64,000 bases of DNA, from assembly GCA_016745315.1 (NCBI GenBank), contig CP066886.1, positions 4,898,501-4,962,500 on the forward strand, read 5' to 3'. The position numbers were made by a program, and so were the translations under genes. Each line of letters opens with the position of its first letter. Within the stretch, counting starts at the first letter, position 1. This document shows positions 55,278 to 64,000 of the stretch, piece by piece. The notes under the pieces were generated by a model. The model saw only the letters and a list, made by a program, of their open reading frames with translations, ran no database searches and was not told the origin of the DNA. Source of the DNA: Arthrospira sp. PCC 9108 (GTDB lineage Bacteria; Cyanobacteriota; Cyanobacteriia; Cyanobacteriales; Microcoleaceae).

Positions 55278-56630
55278 ATGGTTGAAAATTTAGTCATTAT
55301 CGGTTCTGGTCCCGCTGGGTACACTGCCGCTATCTATGCAGGACGGGCTAACCTCAAACCCATTGTATTTGAAGGATATCAGAAGGGTGGGGTTCCCGGT
55401 GGACAATTAATGACCACCACAGAAGTAGAAAACTTCCCCGGTTTTCCTGATGGTATCACCGGACCCCAATTAATGGATCGCATGAAAGCACAAGCCGCGC
55501 GCTGGGGGGCTCAATTAATTACCGAAGACGTGATTAAGGTAGATCTCAGTCAAAGACCCTTTACCCTCACTTCCCCAGACCGGGAAATCTCCACCCATAG
55601 TATTATTATTGCTACAGGAGCTACCGCTAAACGACTCAACCTACCAGGGGAAGAAATTTTCTGGAGTAATGGCATTTCCGCCTGTGCTATTTGTGATGGC
55701 GCTAGTCCCCTATTTAAAGGGGTAGAATTAGCCGTTATTGGTGGCGGCGACTCAGCAGCAGAGGAAGCCGTTTATTTAACTAAATATGCCAGTCATGTTC
55801 ATCTTTTGGTACGTCGAGATGAGTTGCGTGCTAGTAAAGCTATGCAGCAGCGAGTTTTACAAAACCCCCAAATAACTGTTCATTGGAACACTGAGGCATT
55901 TAAAGTATTTGGCAATGGCAAACTTGCGGGAATTGTAGTTAAAAATAACCGCACAAACCAGGAAAGTGAATTGCTGGTTAATGGTCTATTTTATGCCATT
56001 GGTCATACTCCCAACACTGACATTTTTCAAGGACAGTTAGAACTAGATTCTGTCGGTTATATTGTCACTAAAAATCATGGCGTAGAAACCAGCGTTGAGG
56101 GTGTTTATGCCGTTGGAGATGTTCAAGATCATGAATTTCGGCAAGCGGTGACGGCGGCCGGTAGTGGCTGCATGGGGGCGATGTTGGCAGAACGATGGTT
56201 ATCTTCTCAGAATTTGGCTCAGGAATTTCCACAAACTGAATCCTCGTCAGACCATACAGACACCAGCCCCGAAACTGAGGCGGCAGATACTGAGGAAACT
56301 TACGATATAAATAACACTAAGCATAAAGGCAGTTATGCTCTGCGGAAACTTTACCATGAGAGCGATCGCTTAATTATGGTTAAATATGTTTCCCCTACCT
56401 GCGGCCCCTGTCGCACCCTCAAGCCCATTTTAAATAAATTGGTCGATGAGTTTGATGGTAAAATCCACTTTGTGGAAATTGATATAGAACAAGACCCGGA
56501 AATTGCACAAAATGCCGGAGTGATGGGAACTCCCACTATTCAGTTTTTTAAACATAAGGAGTTAGTCAGAGAAATGAAGGGGGTTAAACAAAAAAGTCAG
56601 TATCGAGATGTCATTCAAAGTAATTTATAG
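55278..56630 (+). CDS. trxB: NTRC-type NADPH-thioredoxin reductase fused to thioredoxin
   Basis: 450 residues from ATG 55278. The first ~315 residues are a thioredoxin reductase: FAD motif VIIGSGPAGYTAA, redox pair in CAICDGASP, NADPH motif VIGGGDSAAEEA and the closing VYAVGDVQD. After a ~35-residue acidic linker (SSDHTDTSPETEAADTEE) a thioredoxin domain follows, with the active site CGPC (TCGPCRTLKP) and cis-Pro in GVMGTPTIQFF. This fusion is typical of oxygenic phototrophs, where NADPH reduces 2-Cys peroxiredoxin and other targets independently of ferredoxin. A TTG two codons upstream is in frame but unlikely. The ABC-permease gene begins 38 bp downstream. Confidence 0.96.
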   Translation: MVENLVIIGSGPAGYTAAIYAGRANLKPIVFEGYQKGGVPGGQLMTTTEVENFPGFPDGITGPQLMDRMKAQAARWGAQLITEDVIKVDLSQRPFTLTSPDREISTHSIIIATGATAKRLNLPGEEIFWSNGISACAICDGASPLFKGVELAVIGGGDSAAEEAVYLTKYASHVHLLVRRDELRASKAMQQRVLQNPQITVHWNTEAFKVFGNGKLAGIVVKNNRTNQESELLVNGLFYAIGHTPNTDIFQGQLELDSVGYIVTKNHGVETSVEGVYAVGDVQDHEFRQAVTAAGSGCMGAMLAERWLSSQNLAQEFPQTESSSDHTDTSPETEAADTEETYDINNTKHKGSYALRKLYHESDRLIMVKYVSPTCGPCRTLKPILNKLVDEFDGKIHFVEIDIEQDPEIAQNAGVMGTPTIQFFKHKELVREMKGVKQKSQYRDVIQSNL

Positions 56631-56668
56631 TTATCCTCTCTTTCTGTATGTCACCTGTTAACTAAAAA

Positions 56669-57553
56669 ATGACTTCCACTAAATCTCGATTTGCTCGATT
56701 TTGGACCCGCACAGGTTCCCGTAGTGTTTCCAGTTGGATGATGACAATTGGTTTTGTGATCACAACTGTTTTTGTGGCGATCGCTATTTTCTCCCCAGTA
56801 TTAGAAAGCTGGGGATGGATACAGAGTCCCACCGAATTTCTCGCCAACCCCATTCATCAACCCCCCGGACTCAAGCACTGGTTCGGTACCAATCGCCAGG
56901 GGTATGATATCTTTTCCCGTACCCTATTCGGCACTCAAGCCGCCTGGAAGGTGGTACTGTTAGCAACAGTATTAAGTTTATGTATCGGCGTTCCTCTGGG
57001 GCTTCTGAGTGGCTATCAGGGCGGGAAAATAGATCGTTGCTTGTTGTTTTTGATGGATACCATCTACACCTTACCGGGACTGCTGCTATCCATTACCTTA
57101 GCCTTTGTCGTCGGTCGAGGGGTGTTTAATGCAGCCTTAGCCCTTAGTATTGCCTATATCCCCCAGTATTATCGGGTAGTTCGTAACCATACCACCAGCG
57201 TCAAAACTGAATTATTTGTCGAAGCCGCCCAAGCCATGGGGGCTGATACTTGGACAGTGCTTTCTCGCTACCTGTTCTTAAATGTAATTCAGAGTGTCCC
57301 CGTTTTGTTAACTCTTAATGCAGCCGATGCGATCCTGATTTTAGGAGGATTAGGATTTTTAGGCTTAGGGCTACCACCAGAAACTCCCGAATGGGGCCAT
57401 GATTTACGCCTAGCCTTAGAAGCTCTCCCCACTGGGATTTGGTGGAGTACATTGTTTCCCGGATTAGCCCTTACCATCATGGTAGTGGGGCTATCTTTGT
57501 TAGGAGAGGGAATTAGCGAGTGGATAAATCCTAAGACCCGAAATCAAAGTTAA
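56669..57553 (+). CDS. ABC transporter permease (DppC/OppC type)
   Basis: 294 residues. One N-terminal helix (MMTIGFVITTVFVAIAIFSP), an extracytoplasmic loop (HWFGTNRQGYDIFSRTLFGT, typical of DppC), then the BPD_transp_1 core with five helices and the EAA loop EAAQAMGADTWTVLSRYLFLNV that contacts the ATPase. Members transport peptides or nickel with a partner permease, two ATPases and a binding protein, none of which is in the window. It is 38 bp after NTRC on the same strand. Confidence 0.88.
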   Translation: MTSTKSRFARFWTRTGSRSVSSWMMTIGFVITTVFVAIAIFSPVLESWGWIQSPTEFLANPIHQPPGLKHWFGTNRQGYDIFSRTLFGTQAAWKVVLLATVLSLCIGVPLGLLSGYQGGKIDRCLLFLMDTIYTLPGLLLSITLAFVVGRGVFNAALALSIAYIPQYYRVVRNHTTSVKTELFVEAAQAMGADTWTVLSRYLFLNVIQSVPVLLTLNAADAILILGGLGFLGLGLPPETPEWGHDLRLALEALPTGIWWSTLFPGLALTIMVVGLSLLGEGISEWINPKTRNQS

Positions 57554-58188
57554 ACCCAGAAAATGATTAATAAATCAACAATTGACCGGCAAATATTAAG
57601 ACATGACTGCAAAAACTTAATGTGATTTAACATTTTATGGGATTCCATTTCTTCAAATTTGAGCTACCTTAACAGAAAAGGCTGACGCATCTGAGAACTC
57701 AATGATCACGTTTACCGTGAAAATCTTTATTGAAATGGAGTTCTCCGATTCATCTGGTTTCAGTTTTTTGAGCAAATCCCTTGGTTCAAAACCAAACCCA
57801 GCAACTTAGCCTCTATATCATTTAGTTGGCATGAGTTCTGTCAAAGCGGGAAAACTAAGGATATCCTGTATTCGGAAACCCATGGGGCCGGTTTGAGAAT
57901 ACCCAGTCTTGAAAAGTCTCTGTTGAGGACAGACCAAGGGATTGAGACCTGGAGTGGCGCAAGCTATGGAATCACCTAGATTGTGATCACCAGATTATGT
58001 ATTTCAATTCTGAATTAATCTCCTCGAAGTTTCTCCGCGAGGTTTGAGATGAACATTAAAATAGGATTGCTCAATTAACCTAACCCCCATAGTTTGTTAT
58101 ATGGGCTAACATAGATTGGGAAACCGATTCATAAATAATGTAGTCAACAACCCCACTCAACTGGCGGGATGGGGCTTGTTAAAGCCCC
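57554..58188. other. Non-coding region with nested inverted repeats
   Basis: 635 bp without a gene. Around 57693-57745, GAGAACTC and GAGTTCTC enclose a second pair, TCACG/CGTGA, forming nested stems. CCTCG/CGAGG occurs at 58022-58042 and GGGGCTT/AAGCCCC at 58171-58188. The middle (57840-57980) is GC-richer and could be a structured RNA, but I cannot name one. Confidence 0.45.
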
Positions 58189-58600
58189 TAACCCAGAGTG
58201 AGTTTAGTTGACGGGCCTCAGACGCGGTCAGCGTCTACGTTCAGAGCAAGTGTTAAAGTTCTTACCTGGGGATGCGTCGCTATCGCTAGTAGTCCCCAGC
58301 TCTAAAACCAGATGCTTAAACAGTCCTAGAGGGTTAAGACCGTGCTATCTGGAAAGTACCGACTCTGAACATTGGCAAGTGGGAACTTTACCCCAGCAAT
58401 GGGTGTATCGGGGACAACCATATCCCCACCGGAGCGGCAACCATACCGCTTTACCCCGCAATTGCAGTCAACCTTTACCAACTCAGGAGGCTACGCTTAT
58501 AGTTATCGAATGGGCAAATTAGGGGGTATTTAACCCCGCTCAATTCCGGCTCAATTCCTGACCCACCCACAAGGGGATGGGGTTTCTCGGAGGAAGAGCA
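58189..58600 (+). mobile_element. Decayed IS200/IS605-type right end with TnpB guide-RNA-like region (plus-strand copy)
   Basis: Related to 23241-23665 in opposite orientation: GTGAGTTTAGTTGAC at the start, AAGTTCTTACCTGGG shortly after, and an identical end block with ACCCACAAGGGGATGGGG and TTTCTCGGAGGAA. One frame reads EQVLKFLPGDASL here and EQGLKFLPGNGSL in the other copy; this could be the last residues of a TnpB or simply conserved RNA sequence. No transposase gene remains. The family label is inferred from the end structure. Confidence 0.5.
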
Positions 58601-58980
58601 TGAATTGTACCTACCATACCCGTTGTGTTCCTTAACACGCTAGGGGTAGGGTAAACGAAAATGAATCGATGGCAGTATTAGTCACAATCGCTCGGTTGCC
58701 AATGCTTTTGCTAATGGGAGGTAGTTGGCTGTTGTTTATGCGGTCAAGGCCGACCCTGGCAAGTGAAACCTGAGATATTTTATATATATGGTTTGAGCAA
58801 CTTTTGTCACCCTTAGCTGATGGGCTGTATCGGAATTCAATCATCAATAGTTTATGATCAACAAGCCGAAGTTACAGTCAGACCGAGTGAGGAATTGGCT
58901 AAACTGTCTACAGACAGATATATTGTTATATTCTGTCTCTCGTGATGGATTCTTGAATTGAGGAGCATGAGGAACGCGGC
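58601..58980 (+). other. Upstream region of the principal sigma factor gene
   Basis: 380 bp between the relic end and rpoD. No gene seen; presumed promoter and 5' leader. TTGAGGAGCATGAGG close to the start contains the likely ribosome-binding site. Confidence 0.45.
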
Positions 58981-60144
58981 ATGATCCAAATAAAAGACGG
59001 ACTCGCAACCACCATTGAGCCTGAAATGGAAACAATTGAATTATCTGACCCGAAATCTGATCCAGATTTAGTTGAAAATTTGTTTGAACATGGAAAATCT
59101 CTTCCAGAAGAATTAGAGGAGTCTCAATCTGACACAGAACTAGCTAAAACTGGGGGTGCCGCGAAATCTCGGCGACGTGCCCAGACAAAAAAAAAGCACT
59201 ATACAGAGGATTCGATTCGACTGTATCTTCAGGAAATTGGTCGCATTCGCTTACTGCGAGCTGATGAAGAAATTGAACTGGCTCGTAAGATTGCGGATTT
59301 GCTGGAGTTGGAACGAATACGCGAAAAGCTAATAGAGCATTATCATCGCGAACCTAACGAAAAGGAATGGGCAAATGCGGTTGATATGAGGCTACCAGAA
59401 TTCCGCCGTCGCCTATTTCTGGGCAGACGAGCTAAGGATAAAATGGTTCAGTCTAACTTGAGGTTGGTGGTTTCGATTGCTAAAAAGTACATGAATCGGG
59501 GTTTGTCGTTTCAAGACTTAATTCAAGAGGGAAGTCTGGGGTTAATCCGGGCGGCGGAAAAATTCGATCACGAGAAAGGCTATAAGTTCAGTACCTATGC
59601 GACTTGGTGGATTCGTCAGGCTATTACTCGGGCGATCGCTGATCAGTCTCGGACGATAAGACTTCCGGTTCACTTGTATGAAACTATCTCGCGGATCAAA
59701 AAGACTACTAAACTCCTATCTCAGGAAATGGGTCGTAAACCGACGGAGGAAGAAATCGCTACCCGGATGGAAATGACCATCGAGAAGTTAAGATTTATTG
59801 CTAAATCCGCTCAACTACCTATTTCCCTGGAAACTCCCATTGGTAAGGAAGAAGATTCTCGCTTGGGAGACTTTATTGAGTCTGATGGAGAAACCCCAGA
59901 AGATCAGGTTTCTAAGAATTTACTACGGGAAGACCTCGAAAGTGTATTAGATACTCTTAGCCCTAGGGAACGAGATGTTTTGCGACTACGCTATGGACTC
60001 GATGACGGACGGATGAAAACCCTAGAAGAAATAGGGCAGATATTCAACGTGACTCGGGAGCGCATTCGCCAGATAGAAGCTAAGGCTCTACGAAAGTTAC
60101 GTCATCCCAACCGCAATAGTATTCTCAAAGAGTATATTCGCTAG
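58981..60144 (+). CDS. rpoD: Principal RNA polymerase sigma factor SigA/RpoD
   Basis: 387 residues. An acidic, poorly conserved N-terminus with no full region 1.1 is followed by region 1.2 (DSIRLYLQEIGRIRLL), region 2 (NLRLVVSIAKKYMNRGLSFQ, FSTYATWWIRQAITRAIADQ, which melts the -10), region 3 (LYETISRIKKTTKLLSQEMG) and region 4 (LRLRYGLDDGRMKTLEEIGQ, TRERIRQIEAKALRKLRHPN). The ending LKEYIR is characteristic of the cyanobacterial group 1 factor. This is the housekeeping factor and should be essential. A strong terminator follows. Confidence 0.96.
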   Translation: MIQIKDGLATTIEPEMETIELSDPKSDPDLVENLFEHGKSLPEELEESQSDTELAKTGGAAKSRRRAQTKKKHYTEDSIRLYLQEIGRIRLLRADEEIELARKIADLLELERIREKLIEHYHREPNEKEWANAVDMRLPEFRRRLFLGRRAKDKMVQSNLRLVVSIAKKYMNRGLSFQDLIQEGSLGLIRAAEKFDHEKGYKFSTYATWWIRQAITRAIADQSRTIRLPVHLYETISRIKKTTKLLSQEMGRKPTEEEIATRMEMTIEKLRFIAKSAQLPISLETPIGKEEDSRLGDFIESDGETPEDQVSKNLLREDLESVLDTLSPRERDVLRLRYGLDDGRMKTLEEIGQIFNVTRERIRQIEAKALRKLRHPNRNSILKEYIR

Positions 60145-60182
60145 GGGATACCTACAGCCTGAACCATAATTTGGTCTTATAT

Positions 60183-60214
60183 CACCCAGAGAACAGCTTT
60201 CTGGGTGTTTTTTT
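60183..60214 (+). terminator. Terminator of rpoD
   Basis: CACCCAGA (60183-60190) pairs with TCTGGGTG (60200-60207), followed by seven T. Confidence 0.93.
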
Positions 60215-60417
60215 AGTTTTGTAAATAAGATGAGGGAAAATTAAATTTTTGGGGAATTTGAGCCCGAATTTTTCTCATAAATTTTAAGTTATTTCAATAA
60301 AGTTATAGATTTGTGTAAACAGTTGGCTGAATGGGAAATTAATTGATAAGAGATGGTTTTTCAGAGGTAGGATGATTAGATGTAAACATTTAATTTTATT
60401 AAAAAGATCAATTCGTT

Positions 60418-61785
60418 ATGGGAATCGCCACCATCAACCCCGCCACGGGAGAAGTGGTCAAAACCTTTGAATCCCTGACTGACTCGGAGATAGAAGCCTG
60501 TCTGGAATCAGCAGAGCAAGCCTTTAGCCGTTACCGCTATCTGCCTTTTGAGAAAAAAGCTGAATGGATGAACCGGGCGGCGGAGATTTTGGAGCGAGAT
60601 GCACAAAGATTTGCCCAAATCATGACATTGGAGATGGGAAAACCTATCAAAGATGCGATCGCCGAAGCTAAAAAAAGCGCCTTGGTTTGTCGGTTTTATG
60701 CAGAAAACGCGCCTCAGTTTCTGGCTGATGTTCCGGCCGCCAGTGATGCGACTCGGAGTTTCGTGCGCTATCAACCCCTGGGAGCCATTTTAGCTGTCAT
60801 GCCTTGGAATTTCCCATTTTGGCAGGTGTTCCGCTTTGCGGCTCCGGCTTTAATGGCTGGGAATGTGGGGTTGCTCAAACACGCCTCTAACGTGCCTCAA
60901 TGTGCTTTAGCTATTGCCGAAATCTTCACGGCGGCTGGGTTTCCCCCTGGAGTTTTCCAAACCCTCCTGGTGGGAGCGGACAAAGTAGCTCAAATTGTGG
61001 CTGACCCGCGCGTTAAGGCTGCCACCCTGACCGGAAGTGAACCAGCCGGAGCTAGTTTAGCTTCTACTGCTGGTAAAAATCTCAAAAAAACAGTGTTAGA
61101 ATTAGGGGGTAGCGATCCATTTATTGTGCTAGAAAGCGCCGATATAGAAGCAGCAGTACAAACGGCGGTGACAGCTAGAATGCTGAATAACGGTCAGTCT
61201 TGTATTGCTGCCAAGCGGTTTATTCTTGCCTCCTCCATCGCCGGAGAATTTGAAAAAAAACTGGTCGCCAAATTTAAGGCGCTGAAAGTGGGAGATCCAA
61301 TGCTCCCAGATACAGAAGTGGGTCCCCTGGCTACGCCGGGAATTCTCAAGGATATTGACGAACAGGTGCAAACTTGCCTAGCTGCGGGAGCTAAAGCTCT
61401 CACGGGCGGTCATCGACTCTCTGATCGTCCGGGAAATTTCTATGCGCCTACTATTTTAGCTTCCATCCCCCCTGGAACGCCTGCTGATCAGGAGGAATTT
61501 TTTGGACCTGTTGCGCTTTTATTTAGGGTGAAAAATATAGATGAGGCGATCGCATTAGCGAATAGCACATCTTTTGGTCTGGGTGCAAGTGCATGGACTA
61601 CAGACACGGCTGAACAGGATCGTTTAACTTTGGAACTAGAAGCCGGAGCCGTATTTATTAACGGTTTGGTCAAATCCGATCCGCGCTTGCCCTTTGGTGG
61701 CATTAAACGCTCTGGCTACGGACGAGAGTTAAGTATCCAAGGGATTCATGAGTTTGTCAATGTGAAAACGGTCTGGATTAAATAA
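60418..61785 (+). CDS. gabD: Succinate-semialdehyde dehydrogenase
   Basis: A 455-residue aldehyde dehydrogenase. The catalytic Cys is in NNGQSCIAAKRF, the general-base Glu in VLELGGSDPF, the cofactor region includes MPWNFPFWQVFR and TLTGSEPAG, and FGPVALLF closes the site. I favour succinate semialdehyde as substrate because the next gene is a 2-oxoglutarate decarboxylase-like enzyme. In Synechococcus sp. PCC 7002 these two neighbouring genes were shown to replace 2-oxoglutarate dehydrogenase, feeding succinate into the TCA cycle. No other member of that route is in the window. Confidence 0.9.
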   Translation: MGIATINPATGEVVKTFESLTDSEIEACLESAEQAFSRYRYLPFEKKAEWMNRAAEILERDAQRFAQIMTLEMGKPIKDAIAEAKKSALVCRFYAENAPQFLADVPAASDATRSFVRYQPLGAILAVMPWNFPFWQVFRFAAPALMAGNVGLLKHASNVPQCALAIAEIFTAAGFPPGVFQTLLVGADKVAQIVADPRVKAATLTGSEPAGASLASTAGKNLKKTVLELGGSDPFIVLESADIEAAVQTAVTARMLNNGQSCIAAKRFILASSIAGEFEKKLVAKFKALKVGDPMLPDTEVGPLATPGILKDIDEQVQTCLAAGAKALTGGHRLSDRPGNFYAPTILASIPPGTPADQEEFFGPVALLFRVKNIDEAIALANSTSFGLGASAWTTDTAEQDRLTLELEAGAVFINGLVKSDPRLPFGGIKRSGYGRELSIQGIHEFVNVKTVWIK

Positions 61786-61917
61786 CTCAGACTCAAAATT
61801 AGGGGTAAAAATTACCTAGTAGCTGGGGGATTTTGCGCCTATATTTTACCCAAAAACTACGGAAAGCCGAAAATTATCCGGTTTTTTAATCTATTTGTAT
61901 AGTTGAAAAAGTGCCCA

Positions 61918-63555
61918 ATGAATACAGCCGAACTTTTGGTTAAATGCCTCGAAAATGAAGGGGTTAAATATGTCTTCGGACTACCGGGAGAAGAGAATAT
62001 GGAAGTTCTCGAATCCCTGAAAGATTCTTCTATCCAATTTATCACCACCCGCCATGAACAAGGTGCTGCATTTATGGCAGATGTCTACGGACGTTTGACC
62101 GGAAAAGCAGGGGTTTGTTTGTCTACCTTGGGACCTGGTGCGACTAACCTGATGACGGGGGTGGCAGATGCTAACCTTGATGGGGCTCCCTTGGTAGCAA
62201 TTACGGGTCAGGTGGGTACAGACAGAATGCACATTGAATCCCATCAATACCTGGATTTGGTGGCAATGTTTTCCCCTGTCACTAAGTGGAATGCTCAAAT
62301 TGTCAGACCTAGCATTACGCCGGAAATTGTCCGTAAGGCTTTTAAATTAGCCCAAACGGAAAAACCGGGGGCGGTTCATATTGATTTACCGGAAAATATT
62401 GCTAGTATGGCTGTGGAAGGGCAGCCGCTAAATCGCGATCGCCGCGAAAAAATTTATTCTGCTTATCAAAGCATGAATGAAGCGGCTAGTGCTATCTCCA
62501 AAGCTGTTAATCCCCTCATCCTAGTAGGTAATGGAGCTTTGAGAGCTAATGCTAGTGAGGCGGTGACTGAATTTGCTACCCAACTAAATATTCCTGTAGC
62601 TAATACTTTTATGGGTAAGGGGGCGATTCCTTATACCCATCCTTTATCTCTGTGGACGACAGGACTTCAGCAGCGGGATTTCATTAGTTGCGCTTTTGAT
62701 AAGGCAGATTTGGTGATTGCTATTGGCTATGATTTGATTGAATATTCACCGAAAAAATGGAATCCTAAAGGCACAATTCCGATTATTCATGTGGGGGCTA
62801 ATGCGGCGGAAATTGATAGCAGTTATATTCCTATTGCGGAAATTGTTGGGGATATTTCTGATTCTCTTAATGAGATTCTGCGTCGGTCTGACCGCACTGG
62901 TAAGCTGGACCCCTATGGGGTAAAACTGCGCTCAGATATTCGCCAAGATTATGAACGCTATGCTAATGATGATGGTTTCCCCATTAAACCTCAAAAAATT
63001 ATCTATGATTTGCGCCAGGTGATGGGACCGGAAGATATCGTGATTTCTGATGTCGGGGCTCATAAAATGTGGATGGCAAGACATTACCACAGCGATCGCC
63101 CTAATACTTGTTTGATTTCTAATGGTTTTGCGGCTATGGGAATTTCTATTCCTGGGGCGATCGCTGCTAAACTTGTCAATCCTGAATTAAAAGTAGTGGC
63201 GGTTACCGGAGATGGCGGTTTTATGATGAACTGTCAGGAATTAGAAACCGCCCTGCGAGTTGGTACACCTTTTGTCACGCTGATTTTTAATGATGGTGGC
63301 TATGGTTTGATTGAATGGAAACAAGAAGACCAGTTTGGCTCGTCCTCGTTTATTAAATTCGGTAATCCTGATTTTGTCAAGTTTGCTGAAAGTATGGGAT
63401 TGAAAGGATACCGGGTTGAGGCGGCGACTGATTTGGTTCCTATTCTTAAAGAAGCACTGGCTTCGGAAGTTCCTGTGGTGATTGATTGTCCGGTAGACTA
63501 TCGGGAAAATGCCCGCTTTAGCCAACGGGCTGGCGGTTTGTGCTGTCCTATTTAA
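61918..63555 (+). CDS. Acetolactate synthase-like 2-oxoglutarate decarboxylase
   Basis: A 545-residue ThDP-dependent enzyme from ATG 61918 (MNTAELLVKCLENEGVKYVF). The catalytic Glu that activates ThDP is in TTRHEQGAAFMADVYGR, and the metal/diphosphate motif is VTGDGGFMMNCQELETA to NDGGYG. By sequence it would be called an acetolactate synthase large subunit. The adjacent succinate-semialdehyde dehydrogenase and the known cyanobacterial pair suggest 2-oxoglutarate decarboxylase (forming succinic semialdehyde) instead. A TTG at 61903 is the alternative start. A true IlvB role is not excluded. Confidence 0.88.
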   Translation: MNTAELLVKCLENEGVKYVFGLPGEENMEVLESLKDSSIQFITTRHEQGAAFMADVYGRLTGKAGVCLSTLGPGATNLMTGVADANLDGAPLVAITGQVGTDRMHIESHQYLDLVAMFSPVTKWNAQIVRPSITPEIVRKAFKLAQTEKPGAVHIDLPENIASMAVEGQPLNRDRREKIYSAYQSMNEAASAISKAVNPLILVGNGALRANASEAVTEFATQLNIPVANTFMGKGAIPYTHPLSLWTTGLQQRDFISCAFDKADLVIAIGYDLIEYSPKKWNPKGTIPIIHVGANAAEIDSSYIPIAEIVGDISDSLNEILRRSDRTGKLDPYGVKLRSDIRQDYERYANDDGFPIKPQKIIYDLRQVMGPEDIVISDVGAHKMWMARHYHSDRPNTCLISNGFAAMGISIPGAIAAKLVNPELKVVAVTGDGGFMMNCQELETALRVGTPFVTLIFNDGGYGLIEWKQEDQFGSSSFIKFGNPDFVKFAESMGLKGYRVEAATDLVPILKEALASEVPVVIDCPVDYRENARFSQRAGGLCCPI

Positions 63556-63621
63556 TTATTGATTGGATTTCACCACTAACCCGCTGAGACTTTCGGATTT
63601 TCTCAGATTTGGACTTCTCAG

Positions 63622-63660
63622 ACCCAGCGATCGCCTTTGGTCGCTGGGTACTCCCTTTGT
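63622..63660 (+). terminator. Hairpin terminator after the decarboxylase gene
   Basis: ACCCAGCGA (63622-63630) pairs with TCGCTGGGT (63641-63649); ACTCCCTTTG follows, a weak U-tract. A GCGATCGC octamer lies in the arm and loop, as in the chlN terminator. Confidence 0.6.
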
Positions 63661-63769
63661 GGGTGAGGGCTTGGGGGTGAGGGCTTATTTGGCGATTGAT
63701 TGAGGATTGCTATTAATAGCCTGATACAATTGTAGTCATGTAGGATGTGCAGTGGCTGAGATTTTAACT

Positions 63770-64000
63770 ATGAAGTTTTTAACCCTAAAAAATGGACAAT
63801 TGGGGACTTTAGTTGATCAGACTGTTGTGGACTTAGTTAAAGCTAGTCAGATTTTGGATGAGTCCTTAACGACTCAGACTTTATTAGAATTAGTAGAAGC
63901 TGGAGATACTGCGACTCAGGCGGTTGGGGATTTGACGGAGAAAGCGATCGCCGCAAAAATTGCCTGTGCGCCGTTGACAGATACTGAAATTATAGCACCT
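63770..64000 (+). CDS. Fumarylacetoacetate hydrolase-family protein, N-terminus (3' truncated by window edge)
   Basis: ATG 63770 opens a frame that runs off the end of the window after 77 codons: MKFLTLKNGQLGTLVDQTVV... to ...APLTDTEIIAP. The start KNGQLGTLVD..VVDL and the PxxxTEIIAP segment are those of the N-terminal region of FAH-superfamily hydrolases/decarboxylases, just before their catalytic domain. The catalytic Glu/Asp residues lie beyond the window, so the exact activity cannot be judged. Confidence 0.75.
   Translation, partial: MKFLTLKNGQLGTLVDQTVVDLVKASQILDESLTTQTLLELVEAGDTATQAVGDLTEKAIAAKIACAPLTDTEIIAP

Noticed and set aside
58208..58522. 104-codon ORF in the relic element
   Set aside because: Composition looks like translated structured RNA; no transposase motif beyond a short shared peptide.
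61129..61703. Several minus-strand ORFs inside gabD
   Set aside because: Shadows of a strongly conserved plus-strand gene.

Overview
The window is chromosomal DNA of a filamentous, non-heterocystous cyanobacterium. GCGATCGC (HIP1) octamers are scattered throughout. There are oxygenic-phototroph genes (chlL, chlN, psb30), an NTRC-type thioredoxin reductase-thioredoxin fusion, a hetZ-like gene, a CyaG-like adenylyl cyclase, hybrid sensor kinases and the 2-oxoglutarate decarboxylase / succinate-semialdehyde dehydrogenase pair. Together these suggest an Arthrospira/Limnospira-like organism; the genus is inferred, not shown.

Layout. 1-9 kb: 3' end of a TpsB-type outer-membrane transporter, a 16-copy array of 79-bp hairpin units, the dark-operative protochlorophyllide reductase locus chlL - DUF5331-like acidic-repeat gene - chlN, a broken pyruvyl-transferase gene and a frameshifted ilvA. 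9-23 kb: two very large hybrid histidine kinases flank trpS, metF, an MMADHC-like gene, an M23 peptidase with a frameshift after its signal anchor, a secreted protein and an HpsJ-like protein. 23-30 kb: a decayed IS200/IS605-like end, a four-gene minus-strand oxidoreductase cluster (atypical SDR, two SDRs, flavin monooxygenase) and a divergent adenylyl cyclase. 30-37 kb is an accessory island: duplicated Uma2 endonucleases, exonuclease III, a DUF3696 ATPase + PIN-nuclease pair, and one broken and one intact VapBC pair. 37-47 kb: ileS, psb30, a DUF4346 protein, and class I ribonucleotide reductase, in which nrdB is split by two related group I introns, then map and a LuxR-type response regulator. 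47-55 kb: PHP phosphoesterase, hetZ, a second tandem array (34/50-bp units), an antiporter with a RCK-like tail, a GH25 lysozyme and a methyltransferase. 55-64 kb: NTRC, an ABC permease, a long relic-bearing gap, the principal sigma factor, the TCA-bypass pair and the start of a fumarylacetoacetate-hydrolase-family gene.

The strongest unusual feature is nrdB (43263-44973). Exon 1, exon 2 and exon 3 join in frame only if 358-nt and 318-nt group I introns are removed. Both introns show an internal guide sequence facing the exon, P7, P8, GNRA-capped P9 and shared core blocks, and neither encodes a homing endonuclease. Also notable are two structurally different tandem palindrome arrays, and a run of single-base lesions (two W-to-stop, several one-base deletions, two of them in homopolymers) that are either read errors or true decay.
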